A program made the translations under genes and the position numbers. DNA of 64,000 bases from Massilia agrisoli (GTDB lineage: Bacteria; Pseudomonadota; Gammaproteobacteria; Burkholderiales; Burkholderiaceae_D). The DNA lies in NCBI RefSeq assembly GCF_020831365.1, contig NZ_JAJHPV010000004.1, forward strand, positions 186,001 through 250,000, read 5' to 3'. This document shows positions 1-8,632 of the stretch, in pieces. The notes beneath the pieces are model-generated. The model did not search any database. It was not told where the DNA came from and worked only from the letters and a program-made list of their open reading frames with translations. How positions within the stretch are numbered: position 1 is the first letter of the stretch; every line of letters starts with the position of its first letter.

Positions 1-1611
1 TTCCTGCAGGACTCCTGGACCGTATCGCCACGCCTGAGCCTGACCATGGGTGTGCGTTACGACAAGGCCACCACCGACGACCGTCCACGCCGCAACGAAC
101 GCGTTGCACTGGCGCCAGTTGCTGGCCTCTACGCTACCGTGCCTGCGCAGATCGTCCGTGCCACCGGCGGTTTTGGAAGGGATAACACCAACACGATCGA
201 CGGCGACGACCTGATCCAGCCACGCTTCGGCTTCAACTACCGCCTGGAAAGCGCACGCGCCACCCAGGTACGCGGCGGTTTCGGCCTGTTCGGCGGCTCG
301 GCCCTGAACGTTTGGCTGGGTAACCCATTCGCCAACCCAGGCGTGAACACCTACAACGTCGGTTGCGGCGGCTCGTTTGCAGCTTGCTCGGCTGACGGCG
401 GCGTCTTCAGCCCGGATCCAACCGCACAGCGCCCGATCAACGGCAGCAATCCGGCAGCCAACGTCGACTTGCTCGACCCGGGCCTGAGCCAGCCGTCGGT
501 ATGGAAAGCGAACATCGGCGTCGAGCACGAACTGCCATGGTTCGGCATGGTGGCAAGCCTGGAGTACATGTACACCAAGACCAACACGGGCCTGTACTTC
601 CGTAACCTGAACCTGGGCGCACCAACCCGCATCGGTTCGGACGGCCGTGAACTGTACTGGACCGAGCCAGGCTACACCGCATCGTGCGCCAACGGCACCG
701 GCGGCTTCACCTCCACCGGCGCTTGCGCAGGCTTCCGTGCCCGTGCACTGTCGAACGCTTCGTTCGGCAACGTGATCACGATCTCCGAGACCGACAAGGG
801 CGGCGGCAACCTGGCCACCATCGCGGTCAACAACGGCCGTGCAAAAGGTCCGAAGTGGTCGCTGGCGTACACCTACACCGAAGCGACCGAAGTATCCAAC
901 CTGAGCTCGTCGACATCCGGTTCGAACTGGGGCGCGCGCGCAGTCTTCAACCCGAACGAAGAAGTCGATGCCAATTCGTCCTACCTGGTACGTGACCGCA
1001 TCAACGCGTCGCTGACCTGGGACAAGCGTTTCTTCGGCGAGTACAAGACCACCTTCGGCGCGTTCTATGAAGGCCGCAGCGGCAAGCCATACAGCTGGAC
1101 CTTCAACAACGACATGAACGGCGATAACGTCCAGTCGAACGACCTGATGTACATCCCAACCGCCTTCGGTTCGGGCGAAGTCGTGTTCCGCGGCGACACC
1201 GCTACGAGCAAGGTCAACGAGACCAAGTTCTGGGATATCGTCAACTCGACGCCTGAACTGGCCCGTGCGGCTGGCCGCGTGACCAAGCGTCATGACTCGT
1301 TCGCACCTTGGACCAACAGCATCGACGTTCGCGTCAGCCAGGAAGTTCCAGGCCTGTGGGCCGGCCACAAGGGTGTGTTCACCCTCGACATCATGAACTT
1401 CGGTAACCTGCTGAACAAGCGTTGGGGCCGTATCAATGAAGTCAGCTTCGCAAGCGCCGGCGGTAACTCGCGCAGCTTCGTGGACTACGCTGGTATCCAG
1501 GACGGCAAGTATGTCTACCAGGTGCGTGACCAGGTAGAAGACTACGTCACCAAGCAGTTCCGCGGCGAATCGCAGTGGGCCCTGCAGGTAACGGCACGTT
1601 ACGAGTTCTAA
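1..1611 (+). CDS. TonB-dependent receptor, Oar-like, C-terminal part (5' end outside window)
   Basis: The reading frame is open from base 1, so the start and the plug domain lie upstream of the window; 536 codons remain. The visible part has the character of an outer-membrane beta barrel: alternating amphipathic strands rich in Tyr, Asn and Gly, long polar loops, and a last strand ending in Ala-Arg-Tyr-Glu-Phe, whose terminal aromatic residue is the usual BAM recognition signal. Phrases such as LQDSW near the left edge and the asparagine-rich loops resemble the Oar/CarO-type receptors common in Massilia relatives. A strong terminator follows directly, so this is the last gene of its transcript. 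The substrate cannot be read from the barrel; the neighbouring nucleotidase is transcribed separately. The family call is firm, the subfamily less so. Confidence 0.85.
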   Translation, partial: FLQDSWTVSPRLSLTMGVRYDKATTDDRPRRNERVALAPVAGLYATVPAQIVRATGGFGRDNTNTIDGDDLIQPRFGFNYRLESARATQVRGGFGLFGGSALNVWLGNPFANPGVNTYNVGCGGSFAACSADGGVFSPDPTAQRPINGSNPAANVDLLDPGLSQPSVWKANIGVEHELPWFGMVASLEYMYTKTNTGLYFRNLNLGAPTRIGSDGRELYWTEPGYTASCANGTGGFTSTGACAGFRARALSNASFGNVITISETDKGGGNLATIAVNNGRAKGPKWSLAYTYTEATEVSNLSSSTSGSNWGARAVFNPNEEVDANSSYLVRDRINASLTWDKRFFGEYKTTFGAFYEGRSGKPYSWTFNNDMNGDNVQSNDLMYIPTAFGSGEVVFRGDTATSKVNETKFWDIVNSTPELARAAGRVTKRHDSFAPWTNSIDVRVSQEVPGLWAGHKGVFTLDIMNFGNLLNKRWGRINEVSFASAGGNSRSFVDYAGIQDGKYVYQVRDQVEDYVTKQFRGESQWALQVTARYEF

Positions 1612-1638
1612 TCTTTTAGAACCCTGAAACGCAGAGAA

Positions 1639-1667
1639 CGGCTGGTGGCGACACCAGCCGTTTTTTT
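1639..1667 (+). terminator. Rho-independent terminator after the TonB receptor
   Basis: A perfect 9-bp stem (CGGCTGGTG / CACCAGCCG) with a GCGA loop is followed by seven T residues. It lies 28 bases after the receptor stop codon. Confidence 0.9.
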
Positions 1668-1746
1668 ATGTGGTGATACATTCCAGATACATTCCCGGAG
1701 GGGCTGGCTGTCACAGGCGAGCCTGCTTCGGTTATCCTTCCAGTCT

Positions 1747-3432
1747 ATGAAAAATTATCTCCGGCCCCTCTGCGCGGCGCTCGCTGCGGCATCCCTGGTT
1801 TCCGGCTGCGCCACGCATCCGCAAGCGCCGCTTGAACTGAACGTGGTCGCGCTGAACGACTTCCACGGCCACCTCGAAGGCGGCAAATTCAAATACAAGA
1901 TCAACGGCCAGGAGACCACCGTGCAAGCCGGCGGCATCGACGCCATCGGCGCGGCGCTGCAGGCCTGGCGCAAGGAAGACAAGGAGCTGATGTTCGTCGG
2001 CGCCGGCGACCTGATTGGCGCCAGCCCGGCCATGTCGTCGATGTGGGCCGACGAGGCCAGCCTGTCGGCGCTGTCGATGCTGGGCATGAACGCCAGCGCG
2101 GCGGGCAACCACGAATTCGACCAGGGCCGCACCGAGCTGCTGCGCCAGCAGCACGGCGGCTGCGCATCGCACCGCGCCGACAAGGCCTGCAAGCTCGATC
2201 CCGACTACCGCGGCGCCTCGTTCACCTACCTGGCCGCCAACGTGATCGACAAGGCCACCGGCAAGACGCTGCTGCCGGCCTACAAAATCGAGGAAGCCAA
2301 GGGCGTCAAGGTCGGCTACATCGGCGCCGTGTTGAAGGACACGCCTTCGGTGGTGCTCGCATCGGGCATCGCCGGTTTGTCCTTCCTCGACGAAGCCGAC
2401 TCGATCAACAAGGCGCTGCGCGAGGTGCGCGCCAAGGGCGCAACCGTGTTCGTGGTGCTGATCCACGAAGGCGGCCATACCGACGAAGGCTTCAACGAGC
2501 CTGACTGCAAAAACCTCAAGGGCCCGATCGTCAGCATCGCCAAACGCCTCGACCCGGAACTGAAGCTGATCATCAGCGGCCATACGCACCAGGGCTTCCA
2601 GTGCAAGGTGGACGGGCGCACCATCACCCAGGCCGAGATGGGCGGACATGTCCTGTCGCGCATCAAGCTGGCCGTCGACCCGCAATCGCGCCTGCTGCGC
2701 GACATCACCGTGCGCAACGTGGTGGTCAAGCCGGGCGAGTATCCGGCCGATCCGCGCCTGGCCGGCTACCTGAAGCACGTCAAGGAGCGCAGCGATGCGG
2801 CGCTGGCGCGCCCGGTCGCCCGCCTTGGCGCCAAGTCGATCCCGCGCAAGCTCAACGCGGCTGGCGAAGCGCCGCTTGGCAACCTGATCGCTGATGCGGT
2901 GCTCGAGGCCACCAGGGCCGAAGGCGTGCAGATCGCCTTCATGAACGGCGGCGGCATGCGCAAGGACCTCGAAACCGGCGACAACCAGGTCACCACCTAC
3001 GGCCAGGCGCAGGTCGTGCTGCCGTTTTCGAACACCATCGTGGTGATGGACATGACCGGCGCGCAGCTGCGCGCGGCGCTTGAGCAGCAGTGGATCCGCA
3101 AGCACGCCGACAGCCAGGCCGAGATGCTGCACCCGTCGCGCGGCTTTACCTACCGCTGGGACGGCGCCAAGCCGAAAGGGCAGCGCGTGGTGCCGGGCAG
3201 CGTCAAGCTCAATGGCGCGGCGCTCGACGACGCAAAGACCTACCGCGTGGCGGCCAATAACTTCCTCGCTGAAGGCGGCGACGGCTTTACCGCGTTCGCC
3301 CAGGCGGCCAACAAGCGCAACACGCAGATGCTCGACCTCGACGCCTTTGTACGCTACCTGTCGGCGCAGGACCAGGCCGGCAAGCCAGCTGGCAGCAGCG
3401 TTGTTGCCGGCCGCGTCGAGACGACCCAATAA
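1747..3432 (+). CDS. Lipoprotein 5'-nucleotidase / 2',3'-cyclic phosphodiesterase, UshA-like
   Basis: A 561-residue protein of the calcineurin-like 5'-nucleotidase family, expected to dephosphorylate nucleotides outside the inner membrane. I chose the ATG at 1747 because it gives a lipoprotein signal peptide with a lipobox LVSGC (Cys21); an upstream in-frame start at 1645 would overlap the terminator. The N-terminal metallophosphatase motifs are visible: NDFHGH (about 37-42), GAGDLIGASP (about 85), GNHEFDQG (about 120) and SGHTHQGF (about 280). The C-terminal nucleotide-binding domain shows MNGGGMRKDLE, FSNTIVVMDM and NNFLAEGGDGF. It sits 18 bases before a secreted S1/P1 nuclease, so the pair could turn extracellular nucleic acid into nucleosides. 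Family assignment is strong; exact substrate preference is not visible. Confidence 0.92.
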   Translation: MKNYLRPLCAALAAASLVSGCATHPQAPLELNVVALNDFHGHLEGGKFKYKINGQETTVQAGGIDAIGAALQAWRKEDKELMFVGAGDLIGASPAMSSMWADEASLSALSMLGMNASAAGNHEFDQGRTELLRQQHGGCASHRADKACKLDPDYRGASFTYLAANVIDKATGKTLLPAYKIEEAKGVKVGYIGAVLKDTPSVVLASGIAGLSFLDEADSINKALREVRAKGATVFVVLIHEGGHTDEGFNEPDCKNLKGPIVSIAKRLDPELKLIISGHTHQGFQCKVDGRTITQAEMGGHVLSRIKLAVDPQSRLLRDITVRNVVVKPGEYPADPRLAGYLKHVKERSDAALARPVARLGAKSIPRKLNAAGEAPLGNLIADAVLEATRAEGVQIAFMNGGGMRKDLETGDNQVTTYGQAQVVLPFSNTIVVMDMTGAQLRAALEQQWIRKHADSQAEMLHPSRGFTYRWDGAKPKGQRVVPGSVKLNGAALDDAKTYRVAANNFLAEGGDGFTAFAQAANKRNTQMLDLDAFVRYLSAQDQAGKPAGSSVVAGRVETTQ

Positions 3433-3450
3433 AACCTGAAAGAACGAATA

Positions 3451-4533
3451 ATGAAAAAACTAGCTTCTGTACTCGCGCTGTCCTGCGCCTTTGCGTCGGT
3501 TGATGCGCTTGCGTGGGGCCATGAGGGCCATCGCGTGGTGGGCTCGATCGCCGAGAAGCTGATCAAGGGCAGCAACGCCGAAAAGCAGGTGCAGGCGCTG
3601 CTGCTGCCGGGCGAGACGCTCGAGTCGATCACCAACTGGGCGGACGGCGCCAAGGGCGGCGTAGGCTACCCGGCGCCGACGCCGGAGCAGGCGGCATACA
3701 CGGCGGTGAATCCAAAGCACGAGGAATACCACTACGTTAATATCCCGTTCCAGAAGGCGCACTACCACGACCACGAGGTCGGCACGTCCGAGCACGACAT
3801 CGTCAAGACGCTGCGCCAGGCCATCGCTGTCTTGCAGGGCAAGACCGATCCTGACGTGAACCCGCACAACTTCACCAGGCGCCAGGCGCTGCTGATCGTC
3901 GCCCACATGGTCGGCGACATCCACCAGCCGCTGCACGTCGGCGCGGCCTTCCTCAGCAAGGACGGCAAGTTCGTGGTGCCCAATTCGCGCGCCGAAGTCG
4001 ACGCCGTCAACATCTACGAGTCGCGCGGCGGTAACAGCCTGCTGCTCAATAACGACAAGCTGTCGATGTTGTCGAAGGCGCTGATCCCGGGCGAAGACGC
4101 GCCGCTGCCGGAAGGCGCGAAAAAATGGACCACGCGCCCGTTCCACTCGTACTGGGACAGCACCGTCGTCAACTACGCGATGCGCCGCATCAGCACCACG
4201 ACGCCGCACGAATTCGCGCAGAAGGTGCTGGGCGACCCGGACAAATTCCGCAACTGCGAAATCTGCCCGGTCCTGCCGGTGAATACGACCACCGACCCGA
4301 CCTACTGGCCTTACGAGTGGGCCAACGATTCGCTGGCCGTGTCCAAGCGGGCGTATGATGACGTAACGCCGGGGCAGATCACGCCGCAGGTCAACAAGAA
4401 GGGCGAAACGTATTACACATTCAGCCTGGAAATGGGCGAGAAATATCCCGTACCGAGTTCGGCCATTGCCAAAACGCAGCTAATCAAGGGCGGCTACAAC
4501 CTGGCAGCGGTTTTGAAAGCAATTTGGCCGTAA
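3451..4533 (+). CDS. S1/P1-type zinc nuclease, secreted
   Basis: A 360-residue protein with a signal peptide that ends before Trp22. In the S1/P1 family the mature N-terminal Trp is itself a zinc ligand, and here the mature protein begins WGHEGHRVVGSIAE. The second half of the trinuclear zinc site is visible as MVGDIHQPLHVG (about 150-162). The family cleaves single-stranded DNA and RNA and removes 3' phosphates. It follows the UshA-like nucleotidase by 18 bases and is very probably cotranscribed with it, so a joint role in nucleic acid scavenging is a reasonable inference. Transcription is followed by a REP pair rather than a clear terminator. Confidence 0.92.
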   Translation: MKKLASVLALSCAFASVDALAWGHEGHRVVGSIAEKLIKGSNAEKQVQALLLPGETLESITNWADGAKGGVGYPAPTPEQAAYTAVNPKHEEYHYVNIPFQKAHYHDHEVGTSEHDIVKTLRQAIAVLQGKTDPDVNPHNFTRRQALLIVAHMVGDIHQPLHVGAAFLSKDGKFVVPNSRAEVDAVNIYESRGGNSLLLNNDKLSMLSKALIPGEDAPLPEGAKKWTTRPFHSYWDSTVVNYAMRRISTTTPHEFAQKVLGDPDKFRNCEICPVLPVNTTTDPTYWPYEWANDSLAVSKRAYDDVTPGQITPQVNKKGETYYTFSLEMGEKYPVPSSAIAKTQLIKGGYNLAAVLKAIWP

Positions 4534-4582
4534 GCAAACGCCGACTGGCAACCCAAGGGGGGGCTTCGGGTCAAAGTTAACT

Positions 4583-4660
4583 CGTCATTCCCGCGCAGGC
4601 GGGAATCCATGGCACGCCTGCTCATCGGTACTATAGATCCCCGCCTGCGCGGGAACGACG
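4583..4660. repeat. REP palindrome pair, family A (copy 1)
   Basis: Two convergent copies of a short GC-rich palindromic unit: CGTCATTCCCGCGCAGGCG on the left and its inverse on the right, separated by about 28 bases. Related pairs or single units occur at 16384, 34109, 42503 and 45290. The pair fills the space between the S1/P1 nuclease and the MipA gene and can form hairpins in RNA. Confidence 0.85.
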
Positions 4661-4684
4661 GTTTTCGGACAACGGAGGCACCCG

Positions 4685-5506
4685 ATGCTTGAATCGATGC
4701 GTGTGTCGCTCTGCGGCGTACTGCTTGCGCTGCCCCTTGCGGCAGCGGCCCAGCAAGACCTTCCTTTGTGGGAAATCGGCGTCGTTGGCGGCGCCGTTTC
4801 CACGCCTGCCTATCCCGGCGCCGGCGACCGCTCGTCGCGCCTGCTGGTTCTCCCGGCCCCTATCTACCGCGGCAAGATCTTCCGGTCCGATGAATCGGGC
4901 ATCGGCGCGCGCCTGTTCCGCAGCGACCGGGCCGAATTCGACGTGGGCTTTGCGGCGTCGCTGCCGTCGCGTTCCGACGAAGCCGATGCCCGCGCGGGCA
5001 TGCCGGAACTTGGCACGCTGGTGGAATTTGGCCCGCGCCTGAAGCTCACCCTGTTGCGGCGCGAGTTCAGCCGCCTGCGCCTTGACCTGCCCATGCGCAC
5101 GGTCATCGAAGGCAGGGGAGGGCTGCGCAACCAGGGCTGGAATTTCGCGCCGCGCCTGGTGTACGAAATGGACGATACCGGCACCGGGTGGAATGGCGAC
5201 CTGCACATCGGCTTTGTCGCGGCCAACGAAAAGCTCAACAGTTACTTCTACGATGTGCGGCCTGAGTTCGCGACCGCCGGGCGGCCCGCGTATGACGCGA
5301 AGAAGGGGCTGGTGCTGGTGCGTGCAGGCGGCTTCGCGGCGCGCAAGGTCAATCCTGACCTGCGCGTGTTTGGCTACCTCTGGTACGAGAACTACGCGCG
5401 CTCCGCCAACGACGAAAGCCCGCTGTTCAGGAAAACCAGCGGGGCGTCGGCAGGCATCGGTTTCTTGTGGACGCTGGCGCGCTCATCGCGCCGCGCCAAC
5501 GACTAG
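4685..5506 (+). CDS. MipA/OmpV family outer-membrane protein
   Basis: A 273-residue protein with an N-terminal signal peptide (cleavage after the run of Ala near residue 21). The mature start, with GGAVSTPAYPGAGDRSSR, the GKIFRSD segment and the closing GIGFLW strand are typical of the MipA/OmpV family of small outer-membrane barrels, whose roles range from murein-hydrolase scaffolding to porin-like function. GGAGG lies 6 bases before the chosen ATG. The gene converges with the DoxX gene: its stop ends two bases before the DoxX stop. No partner gene suggests a specific function here. Confidence 0.85.
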   Translation: MLESMRVSLCGVLLALPLAAAAQQDLPLWEIGVVGGAVSTPAYPGAGDRSSRLLVLPAPIYRGKIFRSDESGIGARLFRSDRAEFDVGFAASLPSRSDEADARAGMPELGTLVEFGPRLKLTLLRREFSRLRLDLPMRTVIEGRGGLRNQGWNFAPRLVYEMDDTGTGWNGDLHIGFVAANEKLNSYFYDVRPEFATAGRPAYDAKKGLVLVRAGGFAARKVNPDLRVFGYLWYENYARSANDESPLFRKTSGASAGIGFLWTLARSSRRAND

Positions 5507-5507
5507 C

Positions 5508-5930
5508 TTAGTTCCACTTGCCGTTGATGCCGCCGACGCTGTAACGGCCTGCGCCCAGCAGGGCCACCGCAATCGCGCCGAACAGGAACATGCCCTGCAG
5601 TTCAAGCGCCCAGCCGCCTTGCTTGTTCAGCTGAGCCAGTTCAGGCATGTGGACCAGCATGATGGCCACGACCATGTTGACCGCCATGACGGCGGCGGCG
5701 GCGCGGGTCCACAGGCCGATCAGCACCAGCAGTGGGGCAACCACTTCACCGACATACACGCCGTAGGCGAAAACGGCTGGCAGGCCAGCGTTGGTGACCA
5801 TGCCGGCGATGCCGTCAATGCCGCCGGTCAGTTTGGAGATGCCGTGCAGCAGCACCAGGATGGCCAGCGCGCTACGGATCACGAGTTTCCCGAGGTCTTC
5901 GGTTGGAGTGGGGAGGGCAGTGGTTTGCAT
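5508..5930 (-). CDS. DoxX family membrane protein
   Basis: A 140-residue integral membrane protein with four hydrophobic segments. It carries the family's typical first helix and loop (LVIRSALAILVLLHGISKL) and the conserved GEVVAPLLVLIGLWTR stretch in helix 2. DoxX-type proteins are linked to quinone and redox processes and to stress, but the exact role of this branch is unknown. It lies downstream of the LigB-type dioxygenase gene on the same strand with an 80-base gap, so cotranscription is possible. Confidence 0.88.
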   Translation of the reverse strand: MQTTALPTPTEDLGKLVIRSALAILVLLHGISKLTGGIDGIAGMVTNAGLPAVFAYGVYVGEVVAPLLVLIGLWTRAAAAVMAVNMVVAIMLVHMPELAQLNKQGGWALELQGMFLFGAIAVALLGAGRYSVGGINGKWN

Positions 5931-6010
5931 GGCGATTCCTTTTCTTAAGTTGATTTATTAATAAGAACGGCACCGCGGCCTATTCTACGCCTGCGGCGCC
6001 CGCCCATGGA

Positions 6011-6796
6011 TCAGGTAAATGCGTAGACGTCCATGGCGAGAATGCCGTACTCGTAACTGGCGTGCAGGCGTTCCGCGTTTGCGCCGTCGCCCGCCGCGCC
6101 CAGCGCCACATACAGCGGCAGCAGGTGCTCGTCGGTCGGGTGGTTGCGCTCGGCGTGCGGCGCCCGCTTGCGGTAGTCGCGCAGCGCCTGCAGGTCGTTC
6201 GCATCGAGCCGTGCCTTCATCCAGTCGCCAAAGTCGCTGACCCATGCTGGCGCGGCGGCGTCGATGGGCTGGCCGCGGAACTCGTACAGGTTGTGCGTCA
6301 GCGAGCCCGAGCCGATGATCAACACGCCTTCTTCGCTCAGCGGCGCCAGCGCGCGGCCGATGCGCTCATGGTCCGAAGGAGAGGCGCCGCGCACGATCGA
6401 GATTTGCGCGACCGGGATGTCGGCGCCGGGATACATCAGGTGCAGCGGCACCCAGGCGCCGTGGTCGAGGCCACGCGTAGCGCTTTGCGCAACGGTGAGG
6501 CCTTGCTGCGACAGCAGCGACGCGGCGCGTGCCGCCACGCCGGGCGCGCCCGGCGCGGGGTACTGGATCGCGAACAGCGCGTCCGGGAAGCCGCCGAAGT
6601 CATGGATGGTTTGCGGCTTCATGGCCATGCTGACGGCGGGGCCGCCATGCGATTCCCAATGCGCGGACGCGACCAGGATCGCTTTCGGCCGCGCCAGCGT
6701 TTGGCCCAGTTGGCGCAGGAAACGGCTGGCGGGGCTGTCGGCGATCGCGAGCGTTGGCGCGCCGTGGGAAACGAACAGGGTCGGTAAGGTGCTCAT
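6011..6796 (-). CDS. LigB/DODA-type extradiol ring-cleavage dioxygenase (YgiD-like)
   Basis: A 261-residue member of the class III extradiol dioxygenases, related to E. coli YgiD and plant DOPA 4,5-dioxygenase. Metal-binding histidines are visible in FVSHGAPTLAI (His11), SAHWESHGG and GLDHGAWVPL, and IGSGSLTHNL carries another conserved His. These iron or zinc enzymes open catechol rings. An ideal AAGGAGG lies 5 bases before the ATG. The gene is divergent from a LysR regulator gene with a 93-base shared promoter region, and that regulator is the natural candidate controller. The natural substrate is not evident. Confidence 0.9.
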   Translation of the reverse strand: MSTLPTLFVSHGAPTLAIADSPASRFLRQLGQTLARPKAILVASAHWESHGGPAVSMAMKPQTIHDFGGFPDALFAIQYPAPGAPGVAARAASLLSQQGLTVAQSATRGLDHGAWVPLHLMYPGADIPVAQISIVRGASPSDHERIGRALAPLSEEGVLIIGSGSLTHNLYEFRGQPIDAAAPAWVSDFGDWMKARLDANDLQALRDYRKRAPHAERNHPTDEHLLPLYVALGAAGDGANAERLHASYEYGILAMDVYAFT

Positions 6797-6889
6797 GCTG
6801 GCCTCCTTGAATGAAGCATCCAGTGTATCTGTTCCAATAAATGGGATAAATATGCTTTAATGAGACACTTCGTTCCACATATCGAGACA

Positions 6890-7780
6890 ATGGACAAATT
6901 CCAGGAAATGCAGGCCTTCGTGGCCGTGGTGGACGCTGGCAGCTTCGTGCGCGCGGCGGAAGCGCTCGGCAGTTCTAAGGCGGCGGTGTCGCGCCATGTC
7001 AGCGAGCTGGAAGACCGGCTCGGCGTGCGCCTGCTCAACCGCACCACGCGCAGCCTGTCGATGACCGATGACGGCCAGGCTTTCTACTTCCACTGCACGG
7101 AGCTGCTGGCTGCCTTGGACGAAGCCGAGGGTGACCTCTCCACCCGCAGCGTGGAGGCCAGTGGCCTGGTGCGCATCAGCGCGCCGGTTACCTTCGGCAT
7201 CCTGCACCTTGCGCCCTTGTGGGGCGGCTTCCTGGCGCGCTATCCGAAGGTGAGGCTGGATGTGGCGCTGTCGGACCGCGCGGTCGATCTCGTCGAAGAT
7301 GGTTTCGACCTCGCCATCCGCATCTCCAGCGTCATGCAGCCGTCGCTGATCGCGCGCCAGCTGGCGGCCACGCGCCTTGTGCTGTGCGCGTCGCCGGAGT
7401 ATCTCGCCCGCCGCGGCACGCCGCAGCATGCGCACGAGCTGGCGCAGCACGACGTCGTCGCCTACACCTATGGTGCGTTTCGCGATGAGTGGACCTTTGA
7501 TGGTCCCGATGGCGAAGTGACGGTCAAGGTGAGCCCGCGCCTGTACGCCAACAACGGCGACACCTGCCGCGCCGCCGCGCTGCGCGGGCAGGGCGTGATC
7601 CTGCAGCCGGACTTCCTGATCGGGGATGACCTGCGTTCGGGTGAACTGGTAGAGATTTTGCCGGACTACCGCACCGAAGACCTCGGCGTGTACGCGATCT
7701 ATGCGTCGCGCCGGCACCTGCCGCTGAAGCTGCGCTACCTGGTTGATTTCCTCGTCGAGGCGTTCAAGCCCGCAGCCTAG
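6890..7780 (+). CDS. LysR-type transcriptional regulator (divergent from dioxygenase)
   Basis: A 296-residue LysR regulator. The N-terminal winged helix (FQEMQAFVAVVDAGSFVRAAEAL, then SSKAAVSRHVSELEDRLGVRLLNRTTR) is of the AaeR/DmlR-like type, and a substrate-binding domain follows. The ATG at 6890 is chosen over the in-frame ATG at 6860, because the family starts with Met-Asp-Lys-Phe. It is transcribed away from the dioxygenase gene, and regulation of that gene and of itself is inferred. Its stop codon overlaps the stop of the converging gene on the other strand. Confidence 0.92.
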   Translation: MDKFQEMQAFVAVVDAGSFVRAAEALGSSKAAVSRHVSELEDRLGVRLLNRTTRSLSMTDDGQAFYFHCTELLAALDEAEGDLSTRSVEASGLVRISAPVTFGILHLAPLWGGFLARYPKVRLDVALSDRAVDLVEDGFDLAIRISSVMQPSLIARQLAATRLVLCASPEYLARRGTPQHAHELAQHDVVAYTYGAFRDEWTFDGPDGEVTVKVSPRLYANNGDTCRAAALRGQGVILQPDFLIGDDLRSGELVEILPDYRTEDLGVYAIYASRRHLPLKLRYLVDFLVEAFKPAA

Positions 7781-8547
7781 CCTTTGCAGGCAATGCCGAA
7801 AGGCGTGGCGACGCAGCCGCGCTTGATGCACTGCTCGGCGTGATAACCAGCGGCGCGGCACTGGCGCAGCGTCTCCGCCATTTTGGATTCACGCACCGCG
7901 GCCGGGTCAGGCGGCGGCGCAGCCACGCGGCGCGGTGCTTTCGCCACAGCGCGCACGCGGCTGCGCGCCGGTTTGGCGGCGACAGGCGTGGGTGAGAAGT
8001 CGGGCACTTCCGCCTCGAAGCCAGGGGTGTCCAGCGCCAGTTCGGAAGCGGGCACGTCGATCGGTTCCACAGTCCGTAACGGCGCGCGCGTCACGTACCC
8101 GGGCACCGGGGCGTCGAGCGCAGCCGAGGCGACGGCCAGCGCCTGGTCGGTCTTGGTTTCCTTGTACATCCAGGCAGCGCCGCCGGCCACCAGCACAAGC
8201 GCCGCTAGTGCCGCGCTCCACGCTGCGGCGCGGCGTCCCCAGCGCTCGTACCAGGCAGGCTCGATGTCGGGATTGGCGATGGCCCAGCATTCGGCCAGCG
8301 GGTCAGGATCAAGCGTGTGGATCGGCGGATCGGACGGCTCCGGCGCGGCATAGGCAGGCGCCGCGCCCTCGCCGAGCGGGGCGGAGGCGCGCTGGCGCCA
8401 CGGCCCGGCGCGCCATTTGTCCGCTTCCTGCGATGGGGCAGCAGCCGGCGGCGGCGTCCCATTGGCGGGAGCCGGAGCGACATTTTTGGGGGGAATGATC
8501 GGTACGGAGTGGTTCTCGCCGATGTCTTCTAACAGTTGGGTTTTCAT
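7777..8547 (-). CDS. Hypothetical single-pass membrane protein with Pro-rich N-terminus and Cys-rich C-terminus
   Basis: I do not recognise this 256-residue protein. It has a Pro/Ala-rich N-terminal part (1-90), one transmembrane helix at about 106-127, and a linker rich in Ala, Pro and Arg. A conserved-looking C-terminal tail (about 225-256) holds four Cys residues, in QCRAAGYHAEQC and KRGCVATPFGIACKG. The positively charged residues before the helix suggest a cytoplasmic N-terminus and a periplasmic Cys-containing tail, which could form disulfides. Its stop overlaps that of the converging LysR gene. The gene begins just upstream of the ABC importer's terminator and is transcribed separately from it. 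Confidence 0.75.
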   Translation of the reverse strand: MKTQLLEDIGENHSVPIIPPKNVAPAPANGTPPPAAAPSQEADKWRAGPWRQRASAPLGEGAAPAYAAPEPSDPPIHTLDPDPLAECWAIANPDIEPAWYERWGRRAAAWSAALAALVLVAGGAAWMYKETKTDQALAVASAALDAPVPGYVTRAPLRTVEPIDVPASELALDTPGFEAEVPDFSPTPVAAKPARSRVRAVAKAPRRVAAPPPDPAAVRESKMAETLRQCRAAGYHAEQCIKRGCVATPFGIACKG

Positions 8548-8598
8548 GTTCCAGTGCTACGCCCACTTAGACAGTACCCAAAAGTCTAGAACAATCCT

Positions 8599-8627
8599 GC
8601 AAGCGGGGGCGCACGGCCCCCGCTTGC
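8599..8627 (-). terminator. Hairpin terminator of the nucleoside ABC importer operon
   Basis: A perfect 12-bp stem (GCAAGCGGGGGC / GCCCCCGCTTGC) with a 5-base loop lies 6 bases beyond the last permease gene. The T tract on the minus strand is weak, so it may act as a stability hairpin as well. Confidence 0.7.
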
Positions 8628-8632
8628 ATGGA

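Noticed and set aside
1732-3429. Long open frame antisense to the nucleotidase
   Set aside because: It mirrors the high third-position GC of the sense gene, has no recognisable domain or start site, and runs through all conserved sense motifs.
5082-5948. 288-codon frame running through MipA and the start of DoxX
   Set aside because: It crosses two well-supported genes and has no family features.
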